Made by a program: the position numbers and the translations under genes | DNA from: Burkholderiales bacterium | Lineage (GTDB): Bacteria; Pseudomonadota; Gammaproteobacteria; Burkholderiales; Burkholderiaceae_C | Assembly (NCBI GenBank): GCA_028864885.1 | Contig: JAGWLR010000001.1 | Location: 62,001 to 126,000, forward strand | DNA length: 64,000 bases | Direction: 5' to 3' | The notes under the pieces: generated by a model | What the model saw: only the letters and a program-made list of their open reading frames with translations | The model's database searches: none | What the model was told of the DNA's origin: nothing | In this document: in pieces, positions 7,378 through 14,914 of the stretch | Numbering within the stretch: position 1 is the stretch's first letter | Layout of the letters: each line of letters begins with the position of its first letter

Positions 7378-8607
7378 TTGAAGCCCATCGCCAAGTCCAG
7401 CAAACTCGCCAACGTCTGTTACGACATTCGTGGTCCCGTGCTGGAAAAGGCGCGCCAGATGGAAGAAGAGGGGCACAAGATCATCAAGCTGAACATCGGC
7501 AACCTGGCCGTGTTTGGATTGGAGCCCCCCGACGAAATCGTGCAAGACATGATTCGCAATTTGCCGGGCGCAGCGGGCTACACCGACTCCAAAGGCTTGT
7601 TTGCGCCACGCAAGGCCGTGGTGCACTACTGTCAGGAAAAGAACATCCAGGGTGTGACGGTGGACGATGTCTACCTGGGCAACGGCGCTTCCGAGTTGAT
7701 CGTGATGGCGCTGAACGCCATGCTCAACGAAGGCGATGAGGTGCTGCTGCCTGCCCCCGATTATCCGCTCTACACCGCTGCTGTGTCCTTGTCAGGCGGT
7801 CGCCCAGTTCACTATATCTGCGACGAAAAGGCGGACTGGAACCCCGATATCGCCGATATCCGAGCCAAGATCACGCCGCAAACCAAAGCCATCGTGGTCA
7901 TCAACCCGAACAACCCGACCGGCGCGCTTTACCCGGAAAGCCTACTCAAGGAGATCATCCAGGTGGCGCGCGAGCATCAGCTCATCGTGTTGGCGGATGA
8001 GATCTACGACAAGACCTTGTACGACGGCAACACGCACACCTCAATGGCCTCGCTGGCCGATGACGTGCTGTTTCTGACCTTCAACGGCTTGAGCAAGAAC
8101 TACCGCTCGTGCGGATACCGCGCGGGCTGGATGGTGGTGTCGGGTGAAAAACGCCACGCCAAGGATTACATCGAGGGCCTGAACATGTTGGCCTCGATGC
8201 GCCTGTGCGCGAATACGCCAGGCCAGTTGGCCATCCAGACCGCTTTGGGCGGCTATCAGAGCATCAAAGACTTGGTGGCACCGAGTGGCCGTCTGTGCAA
8301 ACAACGCGATCTGGCGTACGAGTTGCTCAACGCCATCCCCGGGGTGAGCGTCGTCAAGCCCAAGGGCGCCTTGTATATGTTCCCGCGCTTGGATCCCAAG
8401 ATCTACCCGATTGCAGATGACCAGCAGTTTGCCTATGAACTGCTGGCAGAAGAAAAAGTACTGATCGTGCAGGGTACCGGCTTCAACTGGCCGCATCCTG
8501 ATCATTTCCGACTGGTCTTCCTTCCCAATAGCGACGATCTGACCGAGGCCATTGGCCGCATCGCGCGCTTCCTGGAAGCCTATCGTAAGCGTCATGGCAC
8601 TGCCTGA
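7378..8607 (+). CDS. alaA: Glutamate-pyruvate aminotransferase AlaA
   Basis: A 409-residue class I/II PLP aminotransferase closely resembling E. coli AlaA through KSSKLANVCYDIRGPVLEKA, YTDSKGL, INPNNPTGA and the PLP lysine in NGLSKNYR (about Lys240). I start at TTG 7378 because AGGAGA lies five bases upstream and the protein then begins MKPIAKSSKL, as in the family. A longer in-frame start at 7330 adds residues with no family match. One oddity: the usual NIGNPAPFG loop reads NIGNLAVFG here. It leads the group alaA-hom-thrC-moeA-moaD-moaE, linking alanine with aspartate-family amino-acid synthesis. Confidence 0.92.
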   Translation: MKPIAKSSKLANVCYDIRGPVLEKARQMEEEGHKIIKLNIGNLAVFGLEPPDEIVQDMIRNLPGAAGYTDSKGLFAPRKAVVHYCQEKNIQGVTVDDVYLGNGASELIVMALNAMLNEGDEVLLPAPDYPLYTAAVSLSGGRPVHYICDEKADWNPDIADIRAKITPQTKAIVVINPNNPTGALYPESLLKEIIQVAREHQLIVLADEIYDKTLYDGNTHTSMASLADDVLFLTFNGLSKNYRSCGYRAGWMVVSGEKRHAKDYIEGLNMLASMRLCANTPGQLAIQTALGGYQSIKDLVAPSGRLCKQRDLAYELLNAIPGVSVVKPKGALYMFPRLDPKIYPIADDQQFAYELLAEEKVLIVQGTGFNWPHPDHFRLVFLPNSDDLTEAIGRIARFLEAYRKRHGTA

Positions 8608-8663
8608 GCGGCGTCTTGAAACTGCCTTTGTTTTGAACTGATCCCATTACACGTACAAACGTC

Positions 8664-10016
8664 ATGAGCCAAGATAACCAGAAACCTGTTCGCGTCGGCC
8701 TGTTGGGCATTGGCACTGTGGGTGGCGGCACCTTCACTGTTCTCAAGCGCAACCAGGAAGAAATTCGCCGTCGTGCAGGCCGTGGCATTTCCATCGACAT
8801 GGTGGCCGACCTGAATGTGGATCGCGCCAAGGAGCTGGTGGGCGATGCGGCCGAAGTGGTGAGCGACGCACGCCAAGTCATTGCCAACCCCAACATCGAC
8901 GTGGTGGTGGAGTTGATTGGCGGCTACGGCATTGCCAAGACCCTGGTGCTGGAAGCCATTGCCGCTGGCAAGCACGTGGTGACCGCCAACAAGGCCCTGC
9001 TGGCTGTGCATGGCACCGAAATCTTCGCCGCTGCTCGCGAAAAGGGCGTGATGGTGGCGTTTGAAGCCGCTGTGGCGGGTGGCATTCCCATCATCAAGTC
9101 GCTGCGTGAAGGCCTGACCGCCAACCAGATTCAATGGGTGGCCGGCATCATCAACGGCACCACCAACTTCATCTTGTCCGAAATGCGTGACAAGGGCCTG
9201 GACTTTGACGTGGTGCTGAAAGAAGCCCAACGTCTGGGCTACGCTGAAGCCGATCCGACGTTTGACATCGAAGGTGTGGACGCGGCCCATAAGGCCACCT
9301 TGCTGAGCGCCATTGCCTACGGCATTCCCGTTCAGTTCGACAAGGCTTATGTGGAAGGCATCACCAAGCTGTCGGCCGTGGACATCAAATACGCCGAACA
9401 ACTGGGCTACCGCATCAAGTTGTTGGGCATTGCCCGCCGCCAGGAGGTCAATGGCAAGGTTTTGGGCATCGAGTTGCGCACGCACCCCACCTTGGTTCCT
9501 CAACGCCGTCTGATCGCCAACGTCGAAGGCGCGATGAACGCCGTGATGGTGCAGGGCGATGCCGTGGGCACCACCATGTACTACGGCAAGGGTGCAGGCT
9601 CTGAACCCACCGCTTCGGCTGTGGTGGCTGACCTGGTCGACATCGCTCGGTTGACCGATGCGCCAGCGGCTTCCTACGTGCCGCCTCTGGCTTTCCAGCA
9701 CGATTCGATGTCCACTCTGCCGATCTTGCCGATCGAAGAAGTGGTGACCTCGTTCTACGTGCGTCTGCGCGTGGCCGACCAAACCGGCGTGCTGGCCAAA
9801 ATCACCGGCATCCTGGCTGAACAAGGCATCAGCATCGACGCCGTGATCCAGCGTGAAGCTGACGAGGTGAGCGGTGAAGGCGGCAACCAGACCGATCTGA
9901 TCCTGCTGACCCACGACACCAAGGAAGGCAGCATGAACAAGGCGATTGCCGCGATGCAAGCGCTGCCCACCGTGCTGGCCCCGATCGTGCGCCTGCGCAA
10001 AGAGGAGCTGGCATGA
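8664..10016 (+). CDS. hom: Homoserine dehydrogenase
   Basis: A 450-residue monofunctional homoserine dehydrogenase that reduces aspartate semialdehyde to homoserine. Order: Rossmann NAD(P)-binding domain (GLLGIGTVGGGT), catalytic domain (GIINGTTNFIL, EADPTFDIEGVDAAHK), then a C-terminal ACT domain (about residues 355-435, FYVRLRVADQTGVLAKI) that usually senses threonine. There is no fused aspartokinase. Its stop codon overlaps the thrC start by four bases (ATGA), indicating translational coupling of consecutive threonine-pathway enzymes. Confidence 0.97.
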   Translation: MSQDNQKPVRVGLLGIGTVGGGTFTVLKRNQEEIRRRAGRGISIDMVADLNVDRAKELVGDAAEVVSDARQVIANPNIDVVVELIGGYGIAKTLVLEAIAAGKHVVTANKALLAVHGTEIFAAAREKGVMVAFEAAVAGGIPIIKSLREGLTANQIQWVAGIINGTTNFILSEMRDKGLDFDVVLKEAQRLGYAEADPTFDIEGVDAAHKATLLSAIAYGIPVQFDKAYVEGITKLSAVDIKYAEQLGYRIKLLGIARRQEVNGKVLGIELRTHPTLVPQRRLIANVEGAMNAVMVQGDAVGTTMYYGKGAGSEPTASAVVADLVDIARLTDAPAASYVPPLAFQHDSMSTLPILPIEEVVTSFYVRLRVADQTGVLAKITGILAEQGISIDAVIQREADEVSGEGGNQTDLILLTHDTKEGSMNKAIAAMQALPTVLAPIVRLRKEELA

Positions 10017-11434
10017 AATACATCAGCACCCGCGGCGATCAAACCCAGCGCAGCTTCTCGGAAATCTTGCTCGAAGGCCTGGCCCCCGATGGCGGCCTGT
10101 ACCTGCCAGTGTCCTACCCCAAGGTGGACGACGCCACACTGACCCAATGGCGCGGCCTGAGCTATGCCGAACTGGCGTTCGAAATCCTGTCGCTGTACAT
10201 CGACGACATCCCTGCGGCTGACCTGAAGGCCATTACCGCCAAGACCTACAACAAGCAGGTTTATGGTTTTGATGAGATCACGCCTCTGAAGCCGCTGGAG
10301 CCGGGTCTGGCGCTGGAGGCCTTGTCCAACGGCCCGACCTTGGCCTTCAAGGACATGGCCATGCAGTTGCTGGGCAATCTGTTCGAATACGAACTGGGGC
10401 GCCGTGGTGAGCAGTTGAACATCCTGGGTGCCACCTCGGGTGACACCGGCAGTGCGGCCGAATACGCCATGCGTGGCAAGAAGGGCGTGCGTGTGTTCAT
10501 GCTGTCGCCGCACGGCCGCATGAGCCCCTTCCAGCAGGCGCAGATGTTCAGCCTGCTAGACCCCAACATTCACAACCTGGCCGTGGAAGGTGTGTTTGAC
10601 GATTGCCAGGATATCGTCAAGGCCGTCTCTAATGACCTGGAGTTCAAGCGCAAGTACAAGATCGGTACCGTGAACTCGATCAACTGGGCGCGTTTGCTGG
10701 CTCAGGTCGTGTACTACTTTGCTGGCTATTTCTACGCCACCAAGTCGAATGCCGAGAAGGTGTCGTTCACCGTGCCATCGGGTAACTTTGGCAACGTGTG
10801 TGCCGGCCACGTGGCGCGCATGATGGGTTTGCCCATCGACCAATTGGTGGTGGCCACCAACGAAAACAACGTGCTCGACGAGTTCTTCCGCACTGGCACC
10901 TACCGTGTGCGCGGCAGCGCTGAAACGTATGAGACCTCGTCTCCTTCGATGGACATTTCCAAAGCCTCGAACTTCGAGCGCTTTGTGTTTGACCTGCTGG
11001 GCCGCGATGGTGCCCGTGTGAAGGCCTTGTTCAAGGACGCGGTCGAGCAAACCGGCGAATTCCATGTGTCTGCCGAAGAGTTTGCCAAGGTCGCGCAATA
11101 CGGTTTCGTGTCGGGCTGCAGCTCTCACGCGGATCGCTTGAAGACGATCAAGGACACCTTCGATCATTTTGGCATCATGATCGACACCCACACGGCCGAT
11201 GGCCTGAAGGTGGCGCGCGAACACGTCAAGCCTGGCGTCACGATGCTGGTGCTGGAAACGGCCTTGCCTGCCAAGTTTGCCGACACCATCGTCGAAGCCA
11301 CTGGCCGTCAGCCTGAGCGTCCCCACTGGATTGCCGGCCTGGATGGTCTGGAGTCGCTGCCCAAGCGCTTCACGGTCATGCCCAAGCTCACGCAAGCTGT
11401 GAAGGACTACGTCGTTCAACATTGCGCTGACTGA
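10013..11434 (+). CDS. thrC: Threonine synthase
   Basis: A 473-residue PLP enzyme that converts O-phosphohomoserine to threonine. It begins with the family signature MKYISTRGD and carries the PLP lysine in TLAFKDMAMQ. The glycine-rich phosphate loop GATSGDTGSAAEYA and the PSGNFGNVCAGH motif are present. Length and sequence fit the long, proteobacterial/fungal type. It is coupled to hom by ATGA and followed 20 bases later by moeA. No thrB is present in the window; homoserine kinase must be elsewhere. Confidence 0.97.
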   Translation: MKYISTRGDQTQRSFSEILLEGLAPDGGLYLPVSYPKVDDATLTQWRGLSYAELAFEILSLYIDDIPAADLKAITAKTYNKQVYGFDEITPLKPLEPGLALEALSNGPTLAFKDMAMQLLGNLFEYELGRRGEQLNILGATSGDTGSAAEYAMRGKKGVRVFMLSPHGRMSPFQQAQMFSLLDPNIHNLAVEGVFDDCQDIVKAVSNDLEFKRKYKIGTVNSINWARLLAQVVYYFAGYFYATKSNAEKVSFTVPSGNFGNVCAGHVARMMGLPIDQLVVATNENNVLDEFFRTGTYRVRGSAETYETSSPSMDISKASNFERFVFDLLGRDGARVKALFKDAVEQTGEFHVSAEEFAKVAQYGFVSGCSSHADRLKTIKDTFDHFGIMIDTHTADGLKVAREHVKPGVTMLVLETALPAKFADTIVEATGRQPERPHWIAGLDGLESLPKRFTVMPKLTQAVKDYVVQHCAD

Positions 11435-11454
11435 GTCAGCATCGAGTTTTCTGC

Positions 11455-12726
11455 ATGGCACCCAAGCCCCTGATGCCTCTGGACGAGGCATGGGCCCGGT
11501 TGCGCGACATGGTTGCGCAACACGTGGCGTCAAACCCACTGTCTTTGGAACAGATCGACAGCTTTGACGCCCTGGGCCGGGTGCTGGCGCAAGATCTCGT
11601 CTCCAGCGTGGCGGTGCCTCCGCTGGACAACAGCGCCATGGACGGTTACGCCGTGCGGGTGGCTGACTTGTCGGGCCCCGGTGCTGTGTTGCCCATGTCC
11701 CAACGCATTGCGGCAGGGCAGGTGGGGGCTTTGCTCGCACCTGGTACCTGCGCTCGCATCTTCACCGGTGCGCCAGTGCCTGCGGGCGCCGATGCCGTGG
11801 TCATGCAAGAGCACACCGAAGCGGCCGATGAGGGCCAGGTTCGTTTTACCGAGCCGGTCCGCCTGGGCCAGAACATTCGCCGTGCGGGTGAAGACATTCA
11901 ATCCGCCCAGACGGTTTTGTCTGCCGGCGTGCGCCTGACGCCAGCCGCGCTGGGCGTGGCTGCCTCGGTGGGCGCAGCGCAAGTGCCGGTGTACCGCCGC
12001 GCCCGCGTGGCCGTGCTGACCACGGGCAATGAACTCGTCATGCCCGGCCAGCCTTTGCCCGCTGGCGCCATCTACAACAGCAACCGACACACCTTGCGTG
12101 GCCTGGTGCAGGCCTGTGGCGCCCAAGCCGCTGACCTGGGGGTGATTCCAGACAATCTGGAGCAGACTCGCGCGGCCTTGCGCCAAGCCGCTGAAGGCCA
12201 TGACCTGATCATCACCAGCGGTGGCGTGTCGGTGGGCGAAGAAGACCACTTGCGCAATGCCGTGCTGGCCGAAGGTGGGCTGGAGTTCTGGGCCCTGGCC
12301 ATCAAGCCCGGCAAGCCCTTCGTGTGCGGCTGGATTCGTCGCCAGGATGGCTCGAAGGCGCTGTACATGGGGCTGCCCGGCAACCCGGTAGCCAGTTACG
12401 TGACCTTCCTGATGCTGGTGCGCCCGGTGATGGATGTGTTGGGTGGTTTGAGTTGGGTCTTGCCCCGACCCATCAGCTTGAAGGCCAAGTTCGAATGGTC
12501 CCGCCCAGACAAGCGCCGCGAGTTCGTGCGCGTGCGCCTGGATAGCGACATGGGCGTGATGCTGCATCCGCATCAAGGCTCGGGCGTACTCAGTTCGGCA
12601 GCCTGGTCTGACGGTTTGGTCGATCTGGCGCCCCAGCAGGTAGTTCAACCGGGCGATACCGTGGCGTATTGGCCTGTGGCAGAGTTGATGCAGCCGGCGG
12701 CCCATGCGCGCCAGGAGACTGCATGA
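11455..12726 (+). CDS. moeA: Molybdopterin molybdenumtransferase MoeA
   Basis: A 423-residue MoeA that inserts molybdate into adenylated molybdopterin. The N-terminal MoeA domains (DNSAMDGYAVR, IFTGAPVPAGADAVV) lead into the molybdopterin-binding MoCF domain (VAVLTTGNEL, IITSGGVSVGEEDHL, LPGNPVASYVTF). A C-terminal beta domain ends the protein. It overlaps moaD by four bases. Its downstream position in an amino-acid operon suggests shared basal transcription rather than a common pathway. Confidence 0.97.
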   Translation: MAPKPLMPLDEAWARLRDMVAQHVASNPLSLEQIDSFDALGRVLAQDLVSSVAVPPLDNSAMDGYAVRVADLSGPGAVLPMSQRIAAGQVGALLAPGTCARIFTGAPVPAGADAVVMQEHTEAADEGQVRFTEPVRLGQNIRRAGEDIQSAQTVLSAGVRLTPAALGVAASVGAAQVPVYRRARVAVLTTGNELVMPGQPLPAGAIYNSNRHTLRGLVQACGAQAADLGVIPDNLEQTRAALRQAAEGHDLIITSGGVSVGEEDHLRNAVLAEGGLEFWALAIKPGKPFVCGWIRRQDGSKALYMGLPGNPVASYVTFLMLVRPVMDVLGGLSWVLPRPISLKAKFEWSRPDKRREFVRVRLDSDMGVMLHPHQGSGVLSSAAWSDGLVDLAPQQVVQPGDTVAYWPVAELMQPAAHARQETA

Positions 12727-12989
12727 AGATTTCTGTTCGATATTTCGCCTCGGTGCGCGAGCGCCTGGGGGCGGGGCAAGACCTGTCCTGGCCGGATGGC
12801 GCAGAGGGCGTACCCGCTACGGTCGGTGATTTGCGTCAGTGGCTCATCGGTCAATCGGAGGATCACGCCGATGCCCTTGCCATGACCAAAGGACTGCGTT
12901 CGGCCTGTAACCAGACCATGTGTGCGCCCGGTGAGCCACTGACCGATGGCGCCGAAGTGGCGTTTTTCCCTCCGGTCACCGGCGGGTGA
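12723..12989 (+). CDS. moaD: Molybdopterin synthase sulphur-carrier subunit MoaD
   Basis: An 88-residue ubiquitin-like protein ending in FFPPVTGG, the double glycine that is thiocarboxylated to carry sulphur for molybdopterin synthase. I start at ATG 12723, which overlaps the moeA stop as ATGA and gives MKISVRYFASVRE. An in-frame extension upstream lies inside moeA and has no family match. moaE follows after 16 bases. Confidence 0.95.
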   Translation: MKISVRYFASVRERLGAGQDLSWPDGAEGVPATVGDLRQWLIGQSEDHADALAMTKGLRSACNQTMCAPGEPLTDGAEVAFFPPVTGG

Positions 12990-13005
12990 CCCCCAGGAGG
13001 CCGCG

Positions 13006-13491
13006 ATGTCTTCTCACACCAGTCCATCGTTGCCCTGCGTGAGCGTCGGTCTCGAGGATTTTGATCTCACCGCTGAAGTGGCCCGCCTGCGAGCGGGCGA
13101 CACGCGAGTCGGCGCGGTCGTTTCGTTTGTCGGCACGGTCAGGGATTGGACGGGAACGACCTCCGCGTCCGCCGTGATGGAATTGGAGCATTACCCGGGC
13201 ATGACCGAATTGAGCATCGCTCGGATGATCGACGAGGCCAAATCCCGTTTTGATGTTCTGGGCGTGCGGGTCATCCACCGGGTCGGGGCGCTGGCGATTG
13301 CAGACCAGATTGTGCTGGTGGCTGTGAGCTCGGCGCACCGTGGTCAAGCCTTTCAGTGTTGTGAGTTCCTCATGGACTGGCTCAAGACCGACGCCCCGTT
13401 CTGGAAGAAGGAATTGGTTGACGGACAGGGGCAGTGGGTTGATGCCCGGGAGGCGGACGAGCACGCCATGGCGCGCTGGCGTCAGGGTTGA
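13006..13491 (+). CDS. moaE: Molybdopterin synthase catalytic subunit MoaE
   Basis: A 161-residue large subunit that, with MoaD, converts cyclic pyranopterin monophosphate to molybdopterin. Family motifs are GAVVSFVGTVRD, LEHYPGMTE, VIHRVGAL, AVSSAHRGQAF and the FWKKE lysines. I start at ATG 13006, preceded by AGGAGG; a longer in-frame start lies in moaD. moaA and moaC are not in the window. Confidence 0.96.
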   Translation: MSSHTSPSLPCVSVGLEDFDLTAEVARLRAGDTRVGAVVSFVGTVRDWTGTTSASAVMELEHYPGMTELSIARMIDEAKSRFDVLGVRVIHRVGALAIADQIVLVAVSSAHRGQAFQCCEFLMDWLKTDAPFWKKELVDGQGQWVDAREADEHAMARWRQG

Positions 13492-13493
13492 CA

Positions 13494-13516
13494 GGGTGGA
13501 ATTACCCGATTTTTTT
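13494..13516 (+). terminator. Possible weak terminator after moaE
   Basis: A short GGGT/ACCC stem around GGAATT is followed two bases later by seven T residues. The T tract is strong but the stem is only 4 bp. Confidence 0.35.
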
Positions 13517-13584
13517 GGCTTCCTCTGTGGGCCAGTCGGTGGCATGCTGTACACATCTTTGCATTGACTTAGGTCGTTTCCCGC

Positions 13585-14802
13585 ATGATTCAGCTTGACA
13601 TGTACTCCAGCTTTGCCATTGGCGGGACGGCGTCGTTGCTGGGGCTCATCGGGATGTCAGTCACGCGTGTGGAACACACCCGCATGCAACATGCCCTGAC
13701 CTTGTTTCGCTGGGCATTCCTATTCATGGCGACCACGTGGCTGGCCATCCTGGCCCCGGCCGACCGCGCTCGACTGGTTTTTCAGGCCGTGCTGGGGTGC
13801 GTGGCCATGGGCATGGTGTTGCTGGGGTGGGGCACCCGCCAAATGCACGGCAAGCGCACGCCACCCTGGTTGGGATGGGGCCTGACCAGTGTGATTGGGA
13901 TGGGACTATGGTTGTCGGCCTGGGGAACATCAGAATCGATTTACGCCACGGTCTTGTTCGGCGTTTTGTCCCTGGTGTCCGTGGCCATCCTAGTGGATCA
14001 GGCATGGACGATGTATCGCGGGGCCAAGGTCAGCTACGGCGAATGGGCATTTCTGGCCTTGATTGCGATCAGTGCAGTTGATGGGCTGATCGGCTTGATC
14101 TACTCGGCGATTGAGCCTGGCCCGCCGCCCGAGCACTGGATCCGCGTACCAGCCTGGTGGGAGCTGGTGAGCGTCATCCTTCATGCCTTGTTCCCGCTGG
14201 CAGCCGCCGGATCGGTATTGGCCATCGTGAACGAGCGACTGGCTTTGCAATTGCGCACCCGAGCCTTGTCCGATGAATTGACCGGGGCCCTGTCGCGGCG
14301 CGGGTTGCGAGAGTTGGGTGAGCGCTTGATCCACCATGCGCGGTCACGCAGCCAGCAGGTGGCCGTGTTGATGCTGGACGTGGATCACTTCAAGAAAATC
14401 AATGCCACCTACGGTCATTTGGTGGGCGATGATGTGCTGCGTCACGTCGTTTATGTGATGCAAGAGCGACTTCGAGACGATGCGCTGTTGGCCCGCTATG
14501 GTGGCGAAGAGTTTGCTGTGCTGTTGCCGATACGGCATCCCCAGGAAGCTGCGGTAGTGGCCGAGCGCCTGAAAAACGCCGTGGAACACAAGCCAGCGCA
14601 GACGCTGGCTGGCCTCATTGAGGTGACCATCAGCGTGGGCGGGGCGTTCCTTCCCTCTGACGTGTCTCTGGAGCAGGCGCTCGCCACGGCCGATGCCCGT
14701 TTGTACGATGCAAAAAATCAAGGCCGCAATTGCATCGTGATCGATGGGGTTCCTCAGCCGGCACCCGCACCGAGCTCGGCGCCTGAAATCGCCCACACTT
14801 GA
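13585..14802 (+). CDS. Membrane-anchored diguanylate cyclase (GGDEF)
   Basis: A 405-residue protein. About 220 N-terminal residues contain six or more hydrophobic segments and no recognised sensor family. A GGDEF domain follows, with DELTGALSRRGL, the metal-binding LDVDHFKKIN and the active-site GGEEF in ARYGGEEFAVLLP. This is the full catalytic signature for making cyclic di-GMP. The inhibitory I-site RxxD upstream of GGEEF reads RDDA, so product inhibition may be weakened. It stands alone between moaE and clpB, and its signal is unknown. Confidence 0.9.
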   Translation: MIQLDMYSSFAIGGTASLLGLIGMSVTRVEHTRMQHALTLFRWAFLFMATTWLAILAPADRARLVFQAVLGCVAMGMVLLGWGTRQMHGKRTPPWLGWGLTSVIGMGLWLSAWGTSESIYATVLFGVLSLVSVAILVDQAWTMYRGAKVSYGEWAFLALIAISAVDGLIGLIYSAIEPGPPPEHWIRVPAWWELVSVILHALFPLAAAGSVLAIVNERLALQLRTRALSDELTGALSRRGLRELGERLIHHARSRSQQVAVLMLDVDHFKKINATYGHLVGDDVLRHVVYVMQERLRDDALLARYGGEEFAVLLPIRHPQEAAVVAERLKNAVEHKPAQTLAGLIEVTISVGGAFLPSDVSLEQALATADARLYDAKNQGRNCIVIDGVPQPAPAPSSAPEIAHT

Positions 14803-14832
14803 TCTGAAGCAAGTGTCCAAACGGGCCCGGGG

Positions 14833-14860
14833 CTTGAAATGCCGACGGGTTCCCCCATCT
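14833..14860 (+). promoter_or_regulatory. Sigma-32 (RpoH) heat-shock promoter of clpB
   Basis: CTTGAAA (14833-14839) is followed after 13 bases by CCCCATCT (14853-14860), matching the RpoH consensus CTTGAAA-N13-CCCCATnT at every specified position. It lies 54 bases before the clpB ATG. Confidence 0.85.
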
Positions 14861-14914
14861 CCGTAAGCAATCGGCCCCGTCAGCAGTGTCAACCCTGGGG
14901 CAACAGGAGTGCTC

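Noticed and set aside
8614-8645. Possible sigma-32 promoter before hom (CTTGAAA and CCCATT)
   Set aside because: The spacing is about 21 bases, far from the 13-15 needed, and a heat-shock role for hom is unlikely.
8592-9959. Long open frame antisense to hom
   Set aside because: Gln/His-rich shadow translation; hom and thrC are coupled on the plus strand.
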